A DNA stretch of 64,000 nucleotides from Pseudomonas chlororaphis (GCF_001921865.1 NZ_MSCT01000009.1:186001-250000); one strand, 5' to 3'; counted from the stretch's first letter, positions 26,977-36,068 are shown. Numbers and translations are program-made. Notes: generated by a model from the letters alone, not told the origin.

Positions 26977-27216
26977 ATGTATCTATGCATCACCGGCTTT
27001 TTACCCGATGGCTTCGACGACACGTCGTTGAAGTTTGAGCTGGACGTTGCGTCTGAGTGTGAGCGGGCGGTAATGGACATTTTGGGCTGGGAAAGCCTCG
27101 CCGCCGAGTCTGACGGAGAGTTGCCACTGACAAGTGAGCAGGTCTGGAGGATTTCTGAAGTTATCAAGACATCCTTACCCGACAACCTGGATCTGTTCAT
27201 TGGTGTTGAGGCTTAG
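26977..27216 (+). CDS. Predicted immunity protein for the E3-type nuclease
   Basis: 79 residues, strongly acidic, as expected for a partner of a basic RNase domain. It follows the toxin gene by eight bases with a GGAG site. By eye, the middle (AVMDILGWESL) and end (PDNLDLFIGVEA) resemble the VMESLG and C-terminal strand of colicin E3 immunity proteins, though overall identity is low. Position, charge and size make the role likely; specificity is inferred. Confidence 0.75.
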   Translation: MYLCITGFLPDGFDDTSLKFELDVASECERAVMDILGWESLAAESDGELPLTSEQVWRISEVIKTSLPDNLDLFIGVEA

Positions 27217-27748
27217 GGGGGAAGTCTTGCAATAACAACCCTTCAACCTGAGGGCGTTGGTAGAAAAGCACCCTTGAAGAAATGCGCATCGGGAATACGG
27301 CAAGATCAGTTGCCGGCACCCGTGGCGATGGCGGCAGCTGCGTCAGGCGGGGGTTACCGATCAGCCATGAATCAAGGCAACCGCAAAAGAAAACACGATC
27401 ATGCAGGCGATCGCAAAATTGATATTCATGACGTACGTATCCGAGGGCGTTAAGGGTGGCGCCATTCTGCAGGCAGCGGCCGCAAATAAAAAATCCGCTT
27501 TTGTGATTTGTATGATCGACGGGAATGATGATTGCGCGCCGCGCCGCGCCGCGCCGCGCCGTGGAGGCCGTGGGCCGGGGGCGAGTGGATATCTGCGCGA
27601 AGCTGATTATGCTTCAGGAAACCTGGCAGCGATGCGAGGCTTTCAAGGCATCAGCAATCCGCAATCCGATCACATCAGCCCCAGGGCCAGGGTGCGGTAA
27701 CGGCAAGAGGTACTCCGGCCTACGACAAAAGCAAGACGGAGAACACTC
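27217..27748. other. 532-base gap after the bacteriocin locus, no convincing gene
   Basis: No coding frame on either strand has a good ribosome-binding site and plausible composition. A minus-strand 22-codon hydrophobic frame (27361-27429) and a plus-strand frame at 27401-27700 were considered weak. A run of CGCGC-type pentamers, GCGCCGCGCCGCGCC repeated, lies at about 27535-27561. The start of the gap is AT-richer than the window and probably belongs to the bacteriocin island; the end should carry the promoter of the transporter. Confidence 0.5.
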
Positions 27749-29425
27749 ATGGCAACACTTGACGACACAGCCACGGGCAGCGCGCCCAACCGCGGGGTCA
27801 CCCAGGAGGAGCGCAAAGTCATTTTTGCCTCGTCCCTGGGCACCGTATTCGAGTGGTATGACTTCTACCTGTACGGTTCGCTCGCGGCGATCATCGCCAA
27901 GCACTTCTTCGCCGGCGTCAACGAAACCACCTCTTTCATCTTCGCCCTGCTGGCATTCGCCGCGGGCTTTGCCGTGCGACCGTTCGGCGCCATCGTGTTC
28001 GGCCGCCTGGGCGACATGATCGGGCGCAAGCACACCTTCCTCATCACCATCGTCATCATGGGCGTCTCCACCGCGGTGGTGGGCCTGCTGCCCAGCTACA
28101 CGACCATCGGCGTGGCGGCCCCGGTCATCCTCATTACCCTGCGCCTGTTGCAGGGCCTGGCCCTGGGCGGCGAGTACGGCGGCGCGGCGACCTACGTCGC
28201 CGAACATGCGCCGCCGGGCAAGCGCGGCTATTTCACCTCCTGGATCCAGACTACCGCGACCCTCGGCCTGTTCCTGTCGCTGCTGGTGATCCTCGCCTGT
28301 CGCACCCTCCTCGGTACCGAAGCCTTCGAGGCCTGGGGCTGGCGGATTCCGTTCCTGCTGTCGATCCTGCTGCTGATCGTCTCGGTGTACATCCGCCTGC
28401 AACTGAGCGAGTCGCCGGTGTTCCAGAAAATGAAGGCCGAAGGCAAGGCGTCGAAGGCGCCGCTGACCGAATCCTTCGCCCGCTGGGACAACCTCAAGAT
28501 TGTCATCATGGCGCTGCTCGGCGGCACCGCCGGCCAGGCCGTGGTCTGGTACACCGGGCAGTTCTACGCGCTGTTCTTCCTGTTGCAGATGCTCAAGATC
28601 GACCCGCAGACCGCCAACCTGCTGATCGCCGGCTCACTGCTGATCGGCACGCCGTTCTTCATCCTGTTCGGCAGCCTGTCCGACCGCATCGGCCGCAAGG
28701 GCATCATCATGGCCGGCTGCATCCTCGCGGCGCTGACCTACTTCCCGATCTTCCACGCGCTGACCCAGTACGGTAACCCCGACGTCTTCATCGCCCAGGA
28801 GAAGAACCCGGTCACGGTGATCGCCGACCCCGCGCAATGCTCGTTCCAGTTCGACCCGGTGGGCAAGGCGCGCTTCACCAGTTCCTGCGACCTGGCCAAG
28901 AGCGTGCTGGCGAAGAAAGCCATCCCCTACAGCAACGAGAAGGCCGAGCCCGGCGCGCTGGCGCAGGTACGCATCGGCGACAAACTGATGCCGAGCTTCG
29001 AAGGCAGCAGCCTGCCGGCCGCCGACTTCAAGGCGCGCAACGACGCCTTCGTCGCGGCCCTGGGCACCGCCCTCAAGGACGCCGGCTACCCCGAGAAGGC
29101 CGATCCGGCCAAGACCAACTACCTGGCGGTACTGGCCCTGCTGACCCTGCTGGTGATCTACGTGACCATGGTCTACGGCCCGATCGCCGCCTGGCTGGTG
29201 GAGCTGTTCCCGGCGCGCATCCGCTACACCTCGATGTCGCTGCCGTACCACATCGGCAACGGCTGGTTCGGCGGCTTCCTGCCCACCGTGGCCTTCGCCA
29301 TGGTGGCGGCTACGGGGGACATCTACTACGGGCTCTGGTACCCGATCGTCATCGCCGTGATGACGGCGATCCTGGGCACGTTCTTCCTGCCGGAGACCAA
29401 GGATCGGGAAATTCATCACGCGTGA
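27749..29425 (+). CDS. MHS-family MFS transporter with a large periplasmic insertion
   Basis: 558 residues, versus ~430-450 for ordinary metabolite:H+ symporters. It has the family motifs SLGTVFEWYDFYLYGSLAA and FGRLGDMIGRKHTF and about 12 membrane segments. Between the late membrane segments, roughly residues 340-452, lies a ~110-residue hydrophilic stretch with two cysteines (PAQCSFQF, SSCDLAKS) that would face the periplasm. It probably imports an organic acid or osmolyte in the inner membrane. A RidA-family gene follows 250 bases downstream beyond a terminator hairpin. Confidence 0.93.
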   Translation: MATLDDTATGSAPNRGVTQEERKVIFASSLGTVFEWYDFYLYGSLAAIIAKHFFAGVNETTSFIFALLAFAAGFAVRPFGAIVFGRLGDMIGRKHTFLITIVIMGVSTAVVGLLPSYTTIGVAAPVILITLRLLQGLALGGEYGGAATYVAEHAPPGKRGYFTSWIQTTATLGLFLSLLVILACRTLLGTEAFEAWGWRIPFLLSILLLIVSVYIRLQLSESPVFQKMKAEGKASKAPLTESFARWDNLKIVIMALLGGTAGQAVVWYTGQFYALFFLLQMLKIDPQTANLLIAGSLLIGTPFFILFGSLSDRIGRKGIIMAGCILAALTYFPIFHALTQYGNPDVFIAQEKNPVTVIADPAQCSFQFDPVGKARFTSSCDLAKSVLAKKAIPYSNEKAEPGALAQVRIGDKLMPSFEGSSLPAADFKARNDAFVAALGTALKDAGYPEKADPAKTNYLAVLALLTLLVIYVTMVYGPIAAWLVELFPARIRYTSMSLPYHIGNGWFGGFLPTVAFAMVAATGDIYYGLWYPIVIAVMTAILGTFFLPETKDREIHHA

Positions 29426-29467
29426 GGAGGGCAGGTCCTCTCCCGAAAGGGAGGGGACCTGCCTCCT
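29425..29467 (+). terminator. Long hairpin after the MHS transporter
   Basis: GGCAGGTCCTCTCCC, a GAAA tetraloop, and GGGAGGGGACCTGCC form a ~15-bp stem with one wobble, extended by flanking AGGAG/CTCCT with a bulge. It starts at the stop codon and is followed within a few bases by a T-rich stretch (GTTTGTTTTC). It is a probable terminator. Confidence 0.7.
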
Positions 29468-29675
29468 GCTCGTTTGTTTTCAGCTCGCCGCGCCGTGCCT
29501 GCCCAGTTCTGCTGAGCGACCTGGATCAGGTAGCCGGGCCTGCCGCTGTCGGCAGGGTTTTCGCGGCGCTGGCCGGACGACCTGGCCTCGAGGCTGTAGA
29601 CTTGCTGGGCCCAAGCCGGCGCCGCGATCGAGGGCGCTGGCGACTTTTTCTTTTTTCCTCGAACAAGAGAGCCCC

Positions 29676-30056
29676 ATGGCCCACCACGATATCGACTTCA
29701 TTCCCGACCCGGACGCGGACTCCATCTCTTCCGACGTCACAGGTTTCGGCGGCCTGCTGGTTTCCACCCAGATCCCCACCCGCGCCGACGGCAGCCTGGA
29801 GCTGGGCGACATCACTGCGCAGAGCGAGTGCACCCTGCAGGCGCTGAAGGTGGCGCTGGAGAAGGCCGGCAGTTCCCTGGACCGGGTGCTGCACCTGACC
29901 ATCTACCTCACCGACATGGCCGACCGCGCCGCGTTCAACGAGGTCTACCAACGCTTTTTCGCCAAGCCCTGGCCGGTGCGCGCGGCGGTTGGCGTGGCGG
30001 CGCTGGCGGTGGAAGGCATGCGCGTGGAAGTCACCGCGATGGCGGCCAAGGCCTGA
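29676..30056 (+). CDS. RidA-family protein
   Basis: 126 residues with the YjgF/RidA pattern FGGLLVSTQIPTRADGSLELG, QALKVALEKAGSSLDRVLHLTIYLTDM and a C-terminal VAALAVEGMRVEVTAMA. These proteins deaminate enamine/imine intermediates. The N-terminal ~15 residues (acidic, DPDADS) are unusual. It is separate from rlhA downstream (125 bases). The link to the transporter upstream is only by position. Confidence 0.9.
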   Translation: MAHHDIDFIPDPDADSISSDVTGFGGLLVSTQIPTRADGSLELGDITAQSECTLQALKVALEKAGSSLDRVLHLTIYLTDMADRAAFNEVYQRFFAKPWPVRAAVGVAALAVEGMRVEVTAMAAKA

Positions 30057-30181
30057 GTTTTTCGCGGTAATCGGCGGCCCCGCTCGGCGAGCGGGCGCCA
30101 CCGGGCAGTACACGGGTGCCGGTCGGGCGTTTCGCCGCTACAATGCGCGCCTCGACCGTGACAAGCCTGACTAAAAAAATT

Positions 30182-32170
30182 ATGTCCTTGCCCAAGCATC
30201 ACCTGGAATTGCTCAGCCCTGCCCGCGATGTGGCCATCGCCCGCGAGGCCATCCTGCATGGCGCCGATGCCGTGTACATCGGCGGCCCGAGCTTCGGCGC
30301 CCGCCACAACGCCTGCAACGAGGTGAGTGAAATCGCCGGGCTGGTGGAGTTCGCCCGGCGCTACCACGCGCGGATCTTCACCACCATCAACACCATCCTG
30401 CACGACAACGAACTGGAGCCGGCGCGCAAGCTGATCCACCAGTTGTACGACGCCGGCGTCGACGCGCTGATCGTCCAGGACCTGGGCGTGATGGAACTGG
30501 ACATCCCGCCGATCGAGCTGCATGCCAGCACCCAGACCGACATCCGTACCCTGGCCCGGGCCAAGTTCCTCGACCAGGCCGGTTTCTCGCAACTGGTCCT
30601 GGCCCGCGAGCTGAACCTGCAGGAAATCCGCGCCATCGCCGACGAAACCGACGCGGCGATCGAGTTCTTCATCCACGGCGCGTTGTGCGTGGCCTTCTCC
30701 GGCCAGTGCAACATCTCCCACGCGCAGACCGGCCGCAGCGCCAACCGTGGCGACTGCTCCCAGGCTTGCCGCCTGCCGTACACCCTGAAAGACGAAAAGG
30801 GCGGGGTGATCGCCTACGAGAAGCACCTGCTGTCGATGAAGGACAACAACCAGAGCGCCAATATCCGTGCCCTGGTGGAAGCCGGCGTGCGCTCGTTCAA
30901 GATCGAAGGGCGCTACAAGGACATGGGTTATGTGAAGAACATCACCGCCTACTACCGCCAGCGCCTGGACGCGGTCCTCGAAGATCGTCCGGACCTGGCC
31001 CGCGCCTCCAGCGGCCATACGGCCCATTTCTTCGTGCCGGACCCGGAAAAGACCTTCCATCGCGGCAGCACCGATTATTTCGTCACCGATCGCAAGATCG
31101 ACATCGGCGCCTTCGACTCGCCGACCTTCACCGGCCTGCCGGTGGGCGTGGTGGAGAAGGTCGGCAAACGCGACCTGCAAGTGGTGACCCATGAGCCGCT
31201 GTCCAATGGCGACGGCCTCAACGTGCTGGTCAAGCGCGAAGTGGTGGGTTTCCGCGCCAACATCGCTGAGGCGAAAGGCGAGTTCGACGAAGACGGCGAG
31301 AAGCGTTACCGCTACCGCGTCGAGCCCAACGAAATGCCGGAAGGCATGTACAAGCTGCGGCCGAACCATCCACTGAGCCGCAACCTGGACCACAACTGGC
31401 AGCAGGCCCTGCAGAAGACCTCCGCCGAGCGCCGCGTCGGCCTGGGCTGGGTCGCGCGCTTGCGCGAGGAGCGCCTGGAACTGACCGCCACCAGCGAGGA
31501 GGGCATCAGCGCCAGCGTCGCCCTGGACGGCCCGTTCGGCGTGGCCAACAAGCCGGAGCAGGCCCTGGAGCAATTGCAGGACCTGCTGGGGCAACTGGGC
31601 ACCACCCAGTACCACGCCACCGGGGTCAGGCTGGATGCGCCGCAGGCGTACTTCATTCCCAACTCGCAGCTCAAGGCCCTGCGCCGCGACGCCATCGAGG
31701 CGCTGAGCCAGGCGCGGATCGCCGCCCACCCGCGCGGTGCGCGCAAGGCCGAGACCAGCCCGCCGCCGGTGTACCCGGAGTCGCACCTGTCGTTCCTGGC
31801 CAACGTCTACAACCAGAAGGCCCGCGACTTCTACCACCGCCACGGGGTCAAGCTGATCGACGCTGCCTACGAGGCCCACGAAGAGGCGGGTGAAGTACCG
31901 GTGATGATCACCAAGCACTGCCTGCGTTTCTCCTTCAACCTCTGCCCGAAACAGGCCAAGGGCGTGACCGGGGTGCGGACCAAGGTCGCGCCGATGCAAC
32001 TGATCCACGGCGACGAAGTGCTGACCCTGAAGTTCGACTGCAAACCGTGCGAAATGCACATCATCGGCAAGATGAAAGGCCACATCCTCAACCTGCCGCA
32101 ACCGGGCAGCGTGGTCGGCCACATCAGCCCCGAAGACCTGCTCAAGACCATCCCTCGCGCGCCGCATTGA
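30182..32170 (+). CDS. rlhA: 23S rRNA 5-hydroxycytidine C2501 synthase (peptidase U32 family)
   Basis: 662 residues, very like E. coli RlhA/YdcP (~650) over its whole length. Conserved blocks include LELLSPARDVAIAREAILHG at the start, EFFIHGALCVAFSGQC, SANRGDCSQACRLPYTLK and the C-terminal ITKHCLRFSFNLCPKQ with KFDCKPCEMHIIGK. The four-cysteine set of the U32 hydroxylation enzymes is present. RlhA hydroxylates C2501 of 23S rRNA using prephenate-dependent, iron-sulfur chemistry. The ATG at 30182 matches the E. coli start; the longer frame adds 22 unrelated residues. Confidence 0.95.
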   Translation: MSLPKHHLELLSPARDVAIAREAILHGADAVYIGGPSFGARHNACNEVSEIAGLVEFARRYHARIFTTINTILHDNELEPARKLIHQLYDAGVDALIVQDLGVMELDIPPIELHASTQTDIRTLARAKFLDQAGFSQLVLARELNLQEIRAIADETDAAIEFFIHGALCVAFSGQCNISHAQTGRSANRGDCSQACRLPYTLKDEKGGVIAYEKHLLSMKDNNQSANIRALVEAGVRSFKIEGRYKDMGYVKNITAYYRQRLDAVLEDRPDLARASSGHTAHFFVPDPEKTFHRGSTDYFVTDRKIDIGAFDSPTFTGLPVGVVEKVGKRDLQVVTHEPLSNGDGLNVLVKREVVGFRANIAEAKGEFDEDGEKRYRYRVEPNEMPEGMYKLRPNHPLSRNLDHNWQQALQKTSAERRVGLGWVARLREERLELTATSEEGISASVALDGPFGVANKPEQALEQLQDLLGQLGTTQYHATGVRLDAPQAYFIPNSQLKALRRDAIEALSQARIAAHPRGARKAETSPPPVYPESHLSFLANVYNQKARDFYHRHGVKLIDAAYEAHEEAGEVPVMITKHCLRFSFNLCPKQAKGVTGVRTKVAPMQLIHGDEVLTLKFDCKPCEMHIIGKMKGHILNLPQPGSVVGHISPEDLLKTIPRAPH

Positions 32171-32291
32171 TTGACGAGCGGGCGCGTCGCCGTGGCGTCG
32201 CGCTTGCTCATTCGGTCAAGCGCGGGCTGTCGCGCGTCAACGCCATTGTCGACCCGGGTTGGCAATGGCGTTCTTGTCTCCGCGACCTGCC

Positions 32292-32837
32292 TCAACGCGC
32301 CGGGTTTTCTTCCGCGCGCAGTTGCACGCTCATGTCGTCGCAGCTTTTCGACCAGTCCTGCAGCCACTGTGGCAACTCGGGCGATTGGCCTACGCCCAGT
32401 TCGTGGACGAACTCCCCCGGGGCGATCGTGCCTTTGGCCGAGCGGAACAGCCCGCGCATCACCACCACCCCGGTCACCCGGCCTTTGCTCACGAAGCGGT
32501 GTTCCATGAAGCTCCATTTTTCGTCCCAGCCGAGGATCCGGCTGTGGACCTCAAATGTTTCGAACAGCTTCAACTCACGGCGGAACTTGCCCCAGACATC
32601 GCCGACGATCGGCACCGCCCTGTGGCGCAGGGCCACGCGGTAGGCGCCGCTACGCAGGACGAAGTCCATGCGCCCGAGGTCGGCCAGGGTGAAATAGCGG
32701 CCGTTGGTGACGTGCCGGTTGAGGTCGAGGTCGAGTGGCCAGACGCGCATGCGCACGACGGTGGTGGCCAAGCCTTCGACCGGCTTGCGCCACGGACGGC
32801 GAAACAGCATGAGCAGCATGCGGAACCAGAGATTCAT
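32292..32837 (-). CDS. Acyl-CoA thioesterase, 4HBT type
   Basis: 181 residues. The hotdog fold is indicated by PLDLDLNRHVTNGRYFTLADLGRMDF, in which the Asn-x-x-Tyr/Phe-Leu region is typical of the FadM/YbgC-like group. VHSRILGWDEKWSFMEHRFV follows. A hydrophobic N-terminal ~15 residues (NLWFRMLLMLF) may associate with the membrane. Cytosolic acyl-CoA hydrolysis is likely; the substrate is unknown. It is divergent from the GlxA-type regulator. Confidence 0.87.
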   Translation of the reverse strand: MNLWFRMLLMLFRRPWRKPVEGLATTVVRMRVWPLDLDLNRHVTNGRYFTLADLGRMDFVLRSGAYRVALRHRAVPIVGDVWGKFRRELKLFETFEVHSRILGWDEKWSFMEHRFVSKGRVTGVVVMRGLFRSAKGTIAPGEFVHELGVGQSPELPQWLQDWSKSCDDMSVQLRAEENPAR

Positions 32838-32943
32838 GGGGGCACCGATGATTGAAAGGATGGCTGCACTTTAGGCAAGGGGAATCGGCTAAGCTAGGTG
32901 CGCAAATGACATTTTTCATGCGAAAAGCGCAACGGAAACTACT

Positions 32944-33906
32944 ATGCACGTCACCTTGCTCCTGGCCGATCGCTGTTCCGCCGCCAGCGCCACCCTGGCC
33001 CTGGAAGTGCTGAGCGCGGCCAATCTGTTCGCCGATACCGCCAGCGCGCCGTTCGAGGTGGTGGTCGCCTCGCTGGATGGCGCCGATGTCGATGCCTGGG
33101 GCGGGCAGGCGCTGCGGGTGCAACATTCCCTGGCCGAGATCCCTCGGACCGATCTGGTGCTGATCCCCGGTTTTCTCTTCACCCTGAAGGAGGCCTTGCC
33201 GGCGTTTGCCGGGCATGGGCCCTGGCTGCGGCAACAACATGCCCGGGGCGCGGTACTGGCCTCGATGTGCACGGCGGCGTTCATGCTGGCCGAAACGGGC
33301 CTTCTGGACGGCGTACGCGCGACCACCCACTGGGCTTTTGCCGAGCTGTTCCGGCGTCGCTACGCCGGGGTCGAACTGGACGAGGGGCAACTGCTCTGCG
33401 AGGACCGGCGCCTGATCACCAGCGGCGGCGCGAGCGCGGCCATGGACCTGCTGCTGCATCTGGTGCGGCGTTTCGCTTCCCTGGAACTGGCGCAGAAATG
33501 CGGCAAGTACCTGCTGATCGACAACGTGCGCAGCGAGCAATCGGTGTATGTCATGTGGTCGTTGCCCAAGAGCCATGGCGACGGCGAAATCCTGCGGGTG
33601 CAGGACTGGCTGGAGGCGCACTTCGACCAGCCGCTGCTGATCGACGATACGGCGCGGCGCTTCGGGTTCGGCGTGCGCAACTTCAAGCGCCGTTTCAAGG
33701 AGGCCACCGGTTATACGCCGTTGGCCTATCTGCAGACCCTGCGCCTGGAGAAGGCCAAGGAGTTGCTCGAGTCCACGCGCATGACGTTGGACAGCATCAC
33801 CTACAAAGTCGGTTACGAAGACAGCAACTCGTTTCGCCGGCTGTTTCAGCAGCGGGTCGGCCTGCTGCCGGCGGCTTACCGCAAGAAGTTCCAGGCCCTC
33901 GGCTGA
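32944..33906 (+). CDS. GlxA-type AraC regulator with DJ-1/PfpI domain
   Basis: 320 residues. Residues 1-190 are a DJ-1/PfpI-like domain (VTLLLADRCSAASATLALEVL, SMCTAAFMLAETGLLDG with Cys in the nucleophile-elbow position). The last ~100 are an AraC DNA-binding domain (FGFGVRNFKRRFKEATGYTPL). Relatives regulate glycine-betaine, carnitine or arginine catabolism. It is divergent from the thioesterase across 106 bases. The target is unknown. Confidence 0.92.
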   Translation: MHVTLLLADRCSAASATLALEVLSAANLFADTASAPFEVVVASLDGADVDAWGGQALRVQHSLAEIPRTDLVLIPGFLFTLKEALPAFAGHGPWLRQQHARGAVLASMCTAAFMLAETGLLDGVRATTHWAFAELFRRRYAGVELDEGQLLCEDRRLITSGGASAAMDLLLHLVRRFASLELAQKCGKYLLIDNVRSEQSVYVMWSLPKSHGDGEILRVQDWLEAHFDQPLLIDDTARRFGFGVRNFKRRFKEATGYTPLAYLQTLRLEKAKELLESTRMTLDSITYKVGYEDSNSFRRLFQQRVGLLPAAYRKKFQALG

Positions 33907-34024
33907 TTCCTGGCCCAGGGGCTGCCAAGCCGCGACGGCCCTTGGCCAATTTGCCCTCAGGCCGCAGAATTCCGCGGCGCGTTTTTCTTTTCCGGGCTTG
34001 CGCCCACTGGCCACAGGCGCCGAT

Positions 34025-34849
34025 ATGCCGGTACAGCACAGCCAACACCCGCCCCAGGACCCGGACGCCGTTGCCCGGCCCCTGTACGCGTTGCGGATTA
34101 CGCCCCAGGCCACGCGCTGGGAACGGCCGTGGCACAACCACCGCAAGGCGCAGTTGCTGTTCCCGCTGGCCGGGGTGATCACTTGCGAGACTGACGAGGG
34201 CCTGTGGATGGCCCCGCCGCAATGCGCGGTGTGGATTCCCGGGGACATGCGCCACAGCGTGCAGGGCCTGGAAGGGACCGAGGGTTACTGCCTGTTCGTC
34301 GAGCCCGAACAGGTTCTCGGTTTGCCGGCGGCCTGTTGCACCCTGGCGGTTTCGCCGCTGTTGCAGGCGCTGTTGCAGCGCTGCGTGGAAATACCCGTGC
34401 TCTACGACCTCGATGGCCCCCAGGGCCGGTTGATGGCGGTGGCCCTGGACGAACTGGCCGCCGCGCCCCAGGAGCAGATCCACCTGCCTATGCCCCGACA
34501 CCCGCGCTTGCGTGGCATGGCGGCTGCGCTCATCGAGCAGCCGGCCGAGCGTCGCAGCCTGGGGGGCTGGGGCGAGCGGATCGGCATGAGCGAGCGCAGC
34601 CTGAGCCGGCTGATCGTCGCCGAGACCGGCCTGAGCTTCGGCCAGTGGCAACGCCAGTTGCATATCCTCCTGGGGCTCAAGCAGCTGGCGCGGGGCGAGT
34701 CGGTGGAGAGCGTGGCGCTGGGCCTGGGGTATGAAAGCGCCAGCGCCTTTATCCGCATGTTCAAAAAGGCCGTGGGCCAGCCGCCGGCGCGGTTTCTCAC
34801 CGAACGCAGGATGCTGCTGGGGGCTCAGGAGCCGGGTGAGCAGGGCTGA
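34025..34849 (+). CDS. AraC-family regulator with cupin sensor
   Basis: 274 residues. N-terminal cupin (WHNHRKAQLLFPLAGVITCE, WIPGDMRHSVQG) and C-terminal AraC helices (WGERIGMSERSLSRLIVAETG, SVALGLGYESASAFIRMFKKA). The ATG at 34025 is nine codons inside the longest frame and matches family length. No obvious target is adjacent; the divergent and flanking genes are small and unrelated. Confidence 0.9.
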   Translation: MPVQHSQHPPQDPDAVARPLYALRITPQATRWERPWHNHRKAQLLFPLAGVITCETDEGLWMAPPQCAVWIPGDMRHSVQGLEGTEGYCLFVEPEQVLGLPAACCTLAVSPLLQALLQRCVEIPVLYDLDGPQGRLMAVALDELAAAPQEQIHLPMPRHPRLRGMAAALIEQPAERRSLGGWGERIGMSERSLSRLIVAETGLSFGQWQRQLHILLGLKQLARGESVESVALGLGYESASAFIRMFKKAVGQPPARFLTERRMLLGAQEPGEQG

Positions 34850-34958
34850 AGGCGTGTTTGGCTGGATTGGTCAATAGCTTGTCCTGGTTGACTGATGCTG
34901 CCATCAGGCTCTTTGCGGATGATAGACATTCTTGTTTATCTCTTGTCGAGGAAGCCTT

Positions 34959-35372
34959 ATGAACATCGACCCTAGTCAGTTCCCCCTGGTCTGGATGCAC
35001 TACCGCGACTCGGCTGCCGGCCAGACCGATCCCTTCGTCCAGCTCGACCGGCTGTTGCAGCGCGAGCAGCCGTTCGTGCTGGTCACCGCCGATGCCCCGG
35101 GCGAGGCGCCGGAGCAGGGCGAGGCGGCCCAGGCCAGCCTCAAGCAGGCGTCGCTGTGGATGAAGCGGAACAAGGAAGCGATCCAGCTCTGGATCAAGGC
35201 CAGTATCGTGATTGCCCCGGACGGCGCGGCCCAGGCCCGGGTCGAAGCCTTCGCCGACACCTATCGCAAATTCTGGGGCTACCCCTTGCTGCACTGCGCC
35301 TCCAAGGAGGGTGCGCAGGCCATGGTCGAACGGCTGCTGGGCCACAAGCGCGTCAACAGCCAGAACTGGTGA
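34959..35372 (+). CDS. Conserved protein of unknown function
   Basis: 137 residues from an ATG with GAGGAAG just upstream. No signal peptide or membrane segment. It contains PFVLVTADAPGEAP and a helical, mildly basic centre (KQASLWMKRNKEAIQLWIKA), ending EGAQAMVERLLGHKRVNSQNW. The sequence around SIVIAPDGAAQARVEAFADTY suggests a small alpha/beta fold. No function can be assigned. A REP element follows 88 bases downstream. Confidence 0.75.
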   Translation: MNIDPSQFPLVWMHYRDSAAGQTDPFVQLDRLLQREQPFVLVTADAPGEAPEQGEAAQASLKQASLWMKRNKEAIQLWIKASIVIAPDGAAQARVEAFADTYRKFWGYPLLHCASKEGAQAMVERLLGHKRVNSQNW

Positions 35373-35460
35373 CGCGCCGCGCCATCGCAGGCCCATGCAC
35401 GCCCTGCTTTTGCTCGCGATGACCGATAACGCGGTGGGCCAGACATTCGGCGGTGCGGCC

Positions 35461-35535
35461 ATCGCGAGCAAGCTCGCTCCTAAAGGGGGGGCGTACGCGG
35501 TCTGCTTTTTTGTAGGAGCGCAGCTTGCTCGCGAT
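35461..35535. repeat. REP doublet
   Basis: ATCGCGAGCAAGCTCGCTCC (35461-35480) and its near reverse complement GTAGGAGCGCAGCTTGCTCGCGAT (35512-35535) lie in opposite orientation with 31 bases between them. This is the common Pseudomonas REP core. It lies in the gap between two convergent genes. Confidence 0.85.
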
Positions 35536-35573
35536 GAACGATGACGCGGTGGATCAGACGTTGCGCGGCGCGG

Positions 35574-36014
35574 CTACAGGGTTTTGCTCATGAATATGCG
35601 GCTGCTACCCACGGGGTCGCAGGGGATTTCGCCGAAGCGTTGCCAGCCGTGTTTCTCGTAGAACTGCGGCGCCTGGAAGCTCAGGGTGTAGAGCACCGCC
35701 GAGCGGCAGCCGCGGCGCCGGCCTTCGTCTTCGCAGGCCGCCAGCAGCCGGGCGCCCAGGCCCGAGCCACGCAGTTCCTCGGGCAGGTAGAACAGCTCGA
35801 TGAACAGCACGCCCAGGGAGGTGCGCCCGCTGACACCACCCAGCACCTGGCCGGTTGTCGGGTCCTTGAGTTCGACCATCAGCGGCCGGCGGTCGTTGTA
35901 GCCGACCCGTTGCTCGTTGAAGGCGGCGAGCCCGCTGCCCAGCAGGGTGTCGAACGTGCTGTCGAGTGCGTCGCCGACGACGATCAACGGCTCGGTTATC
36001 GGGGTGGGGTTCAT
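35574..36014 (-). CDS. GNAT-family N-acetyltransferase
   Basis: 146 residues with the GNAT acetyl-CoA loop EELRGSGLGARLLAACEDEGRRRG and a C-terminal QAPQFYEKHGWQRFGEI. FIELFYLPEELR precedes the loop as strand beta 4. The substrate is unknown. It lies 54 bases after a small gene on the same strand and could be co-transcribed with it. Confidence 0.9.
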   Translation of the reverse strand: MNPTPITEPLIVVGDALDSTFDTLLGSGLAAFNEQRVGYNDRRPLMVELKDPTTGQVLGGVSGRTSLGVLFIELFYLPEELRGSGLGARLLAACEDEGRRRGCRSAVLYTLSFQAPQFYEKHGWQRFGEIPCDPVGSSRIFMSKTL

Positions 36015-36068
36015 TGAGCTGGTTTCATCGGCTGTGTGGATGGACGGTTTTTACCAGGGCGCCGCGTT

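Noticed and set aside
27361..27429. 22-codon hydrophobic frame on the minus strand (MNINFAIACMIVFSF...)
   Set aside because: It looks like a membrane helix, but there is no ribosome-binding site before the ATG and no supporting context, so it was not listed as a gene.
27535..27561. Pentamer run considered as a CRISPR-like or satellite array
   Set aside because: Units are five bases with no spacers; it is a simple tandem repeat only.
27401..27700. 99-codon plus-strand frame in the gap before the MHS transporter
   Set aside because: It runs through the GC pentamer repeat, has an Arg/Pro-rich tail and no good start signal.
29945..32167. 740-codon open frame on the minus strand opposite rlhA
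   Set aside because: It is exactly antisense to a well-conserved gene, its product is low-complexity Val/Gln/Gly/Arg-rich, and it matches no family. It is a high-GC codon shadow.
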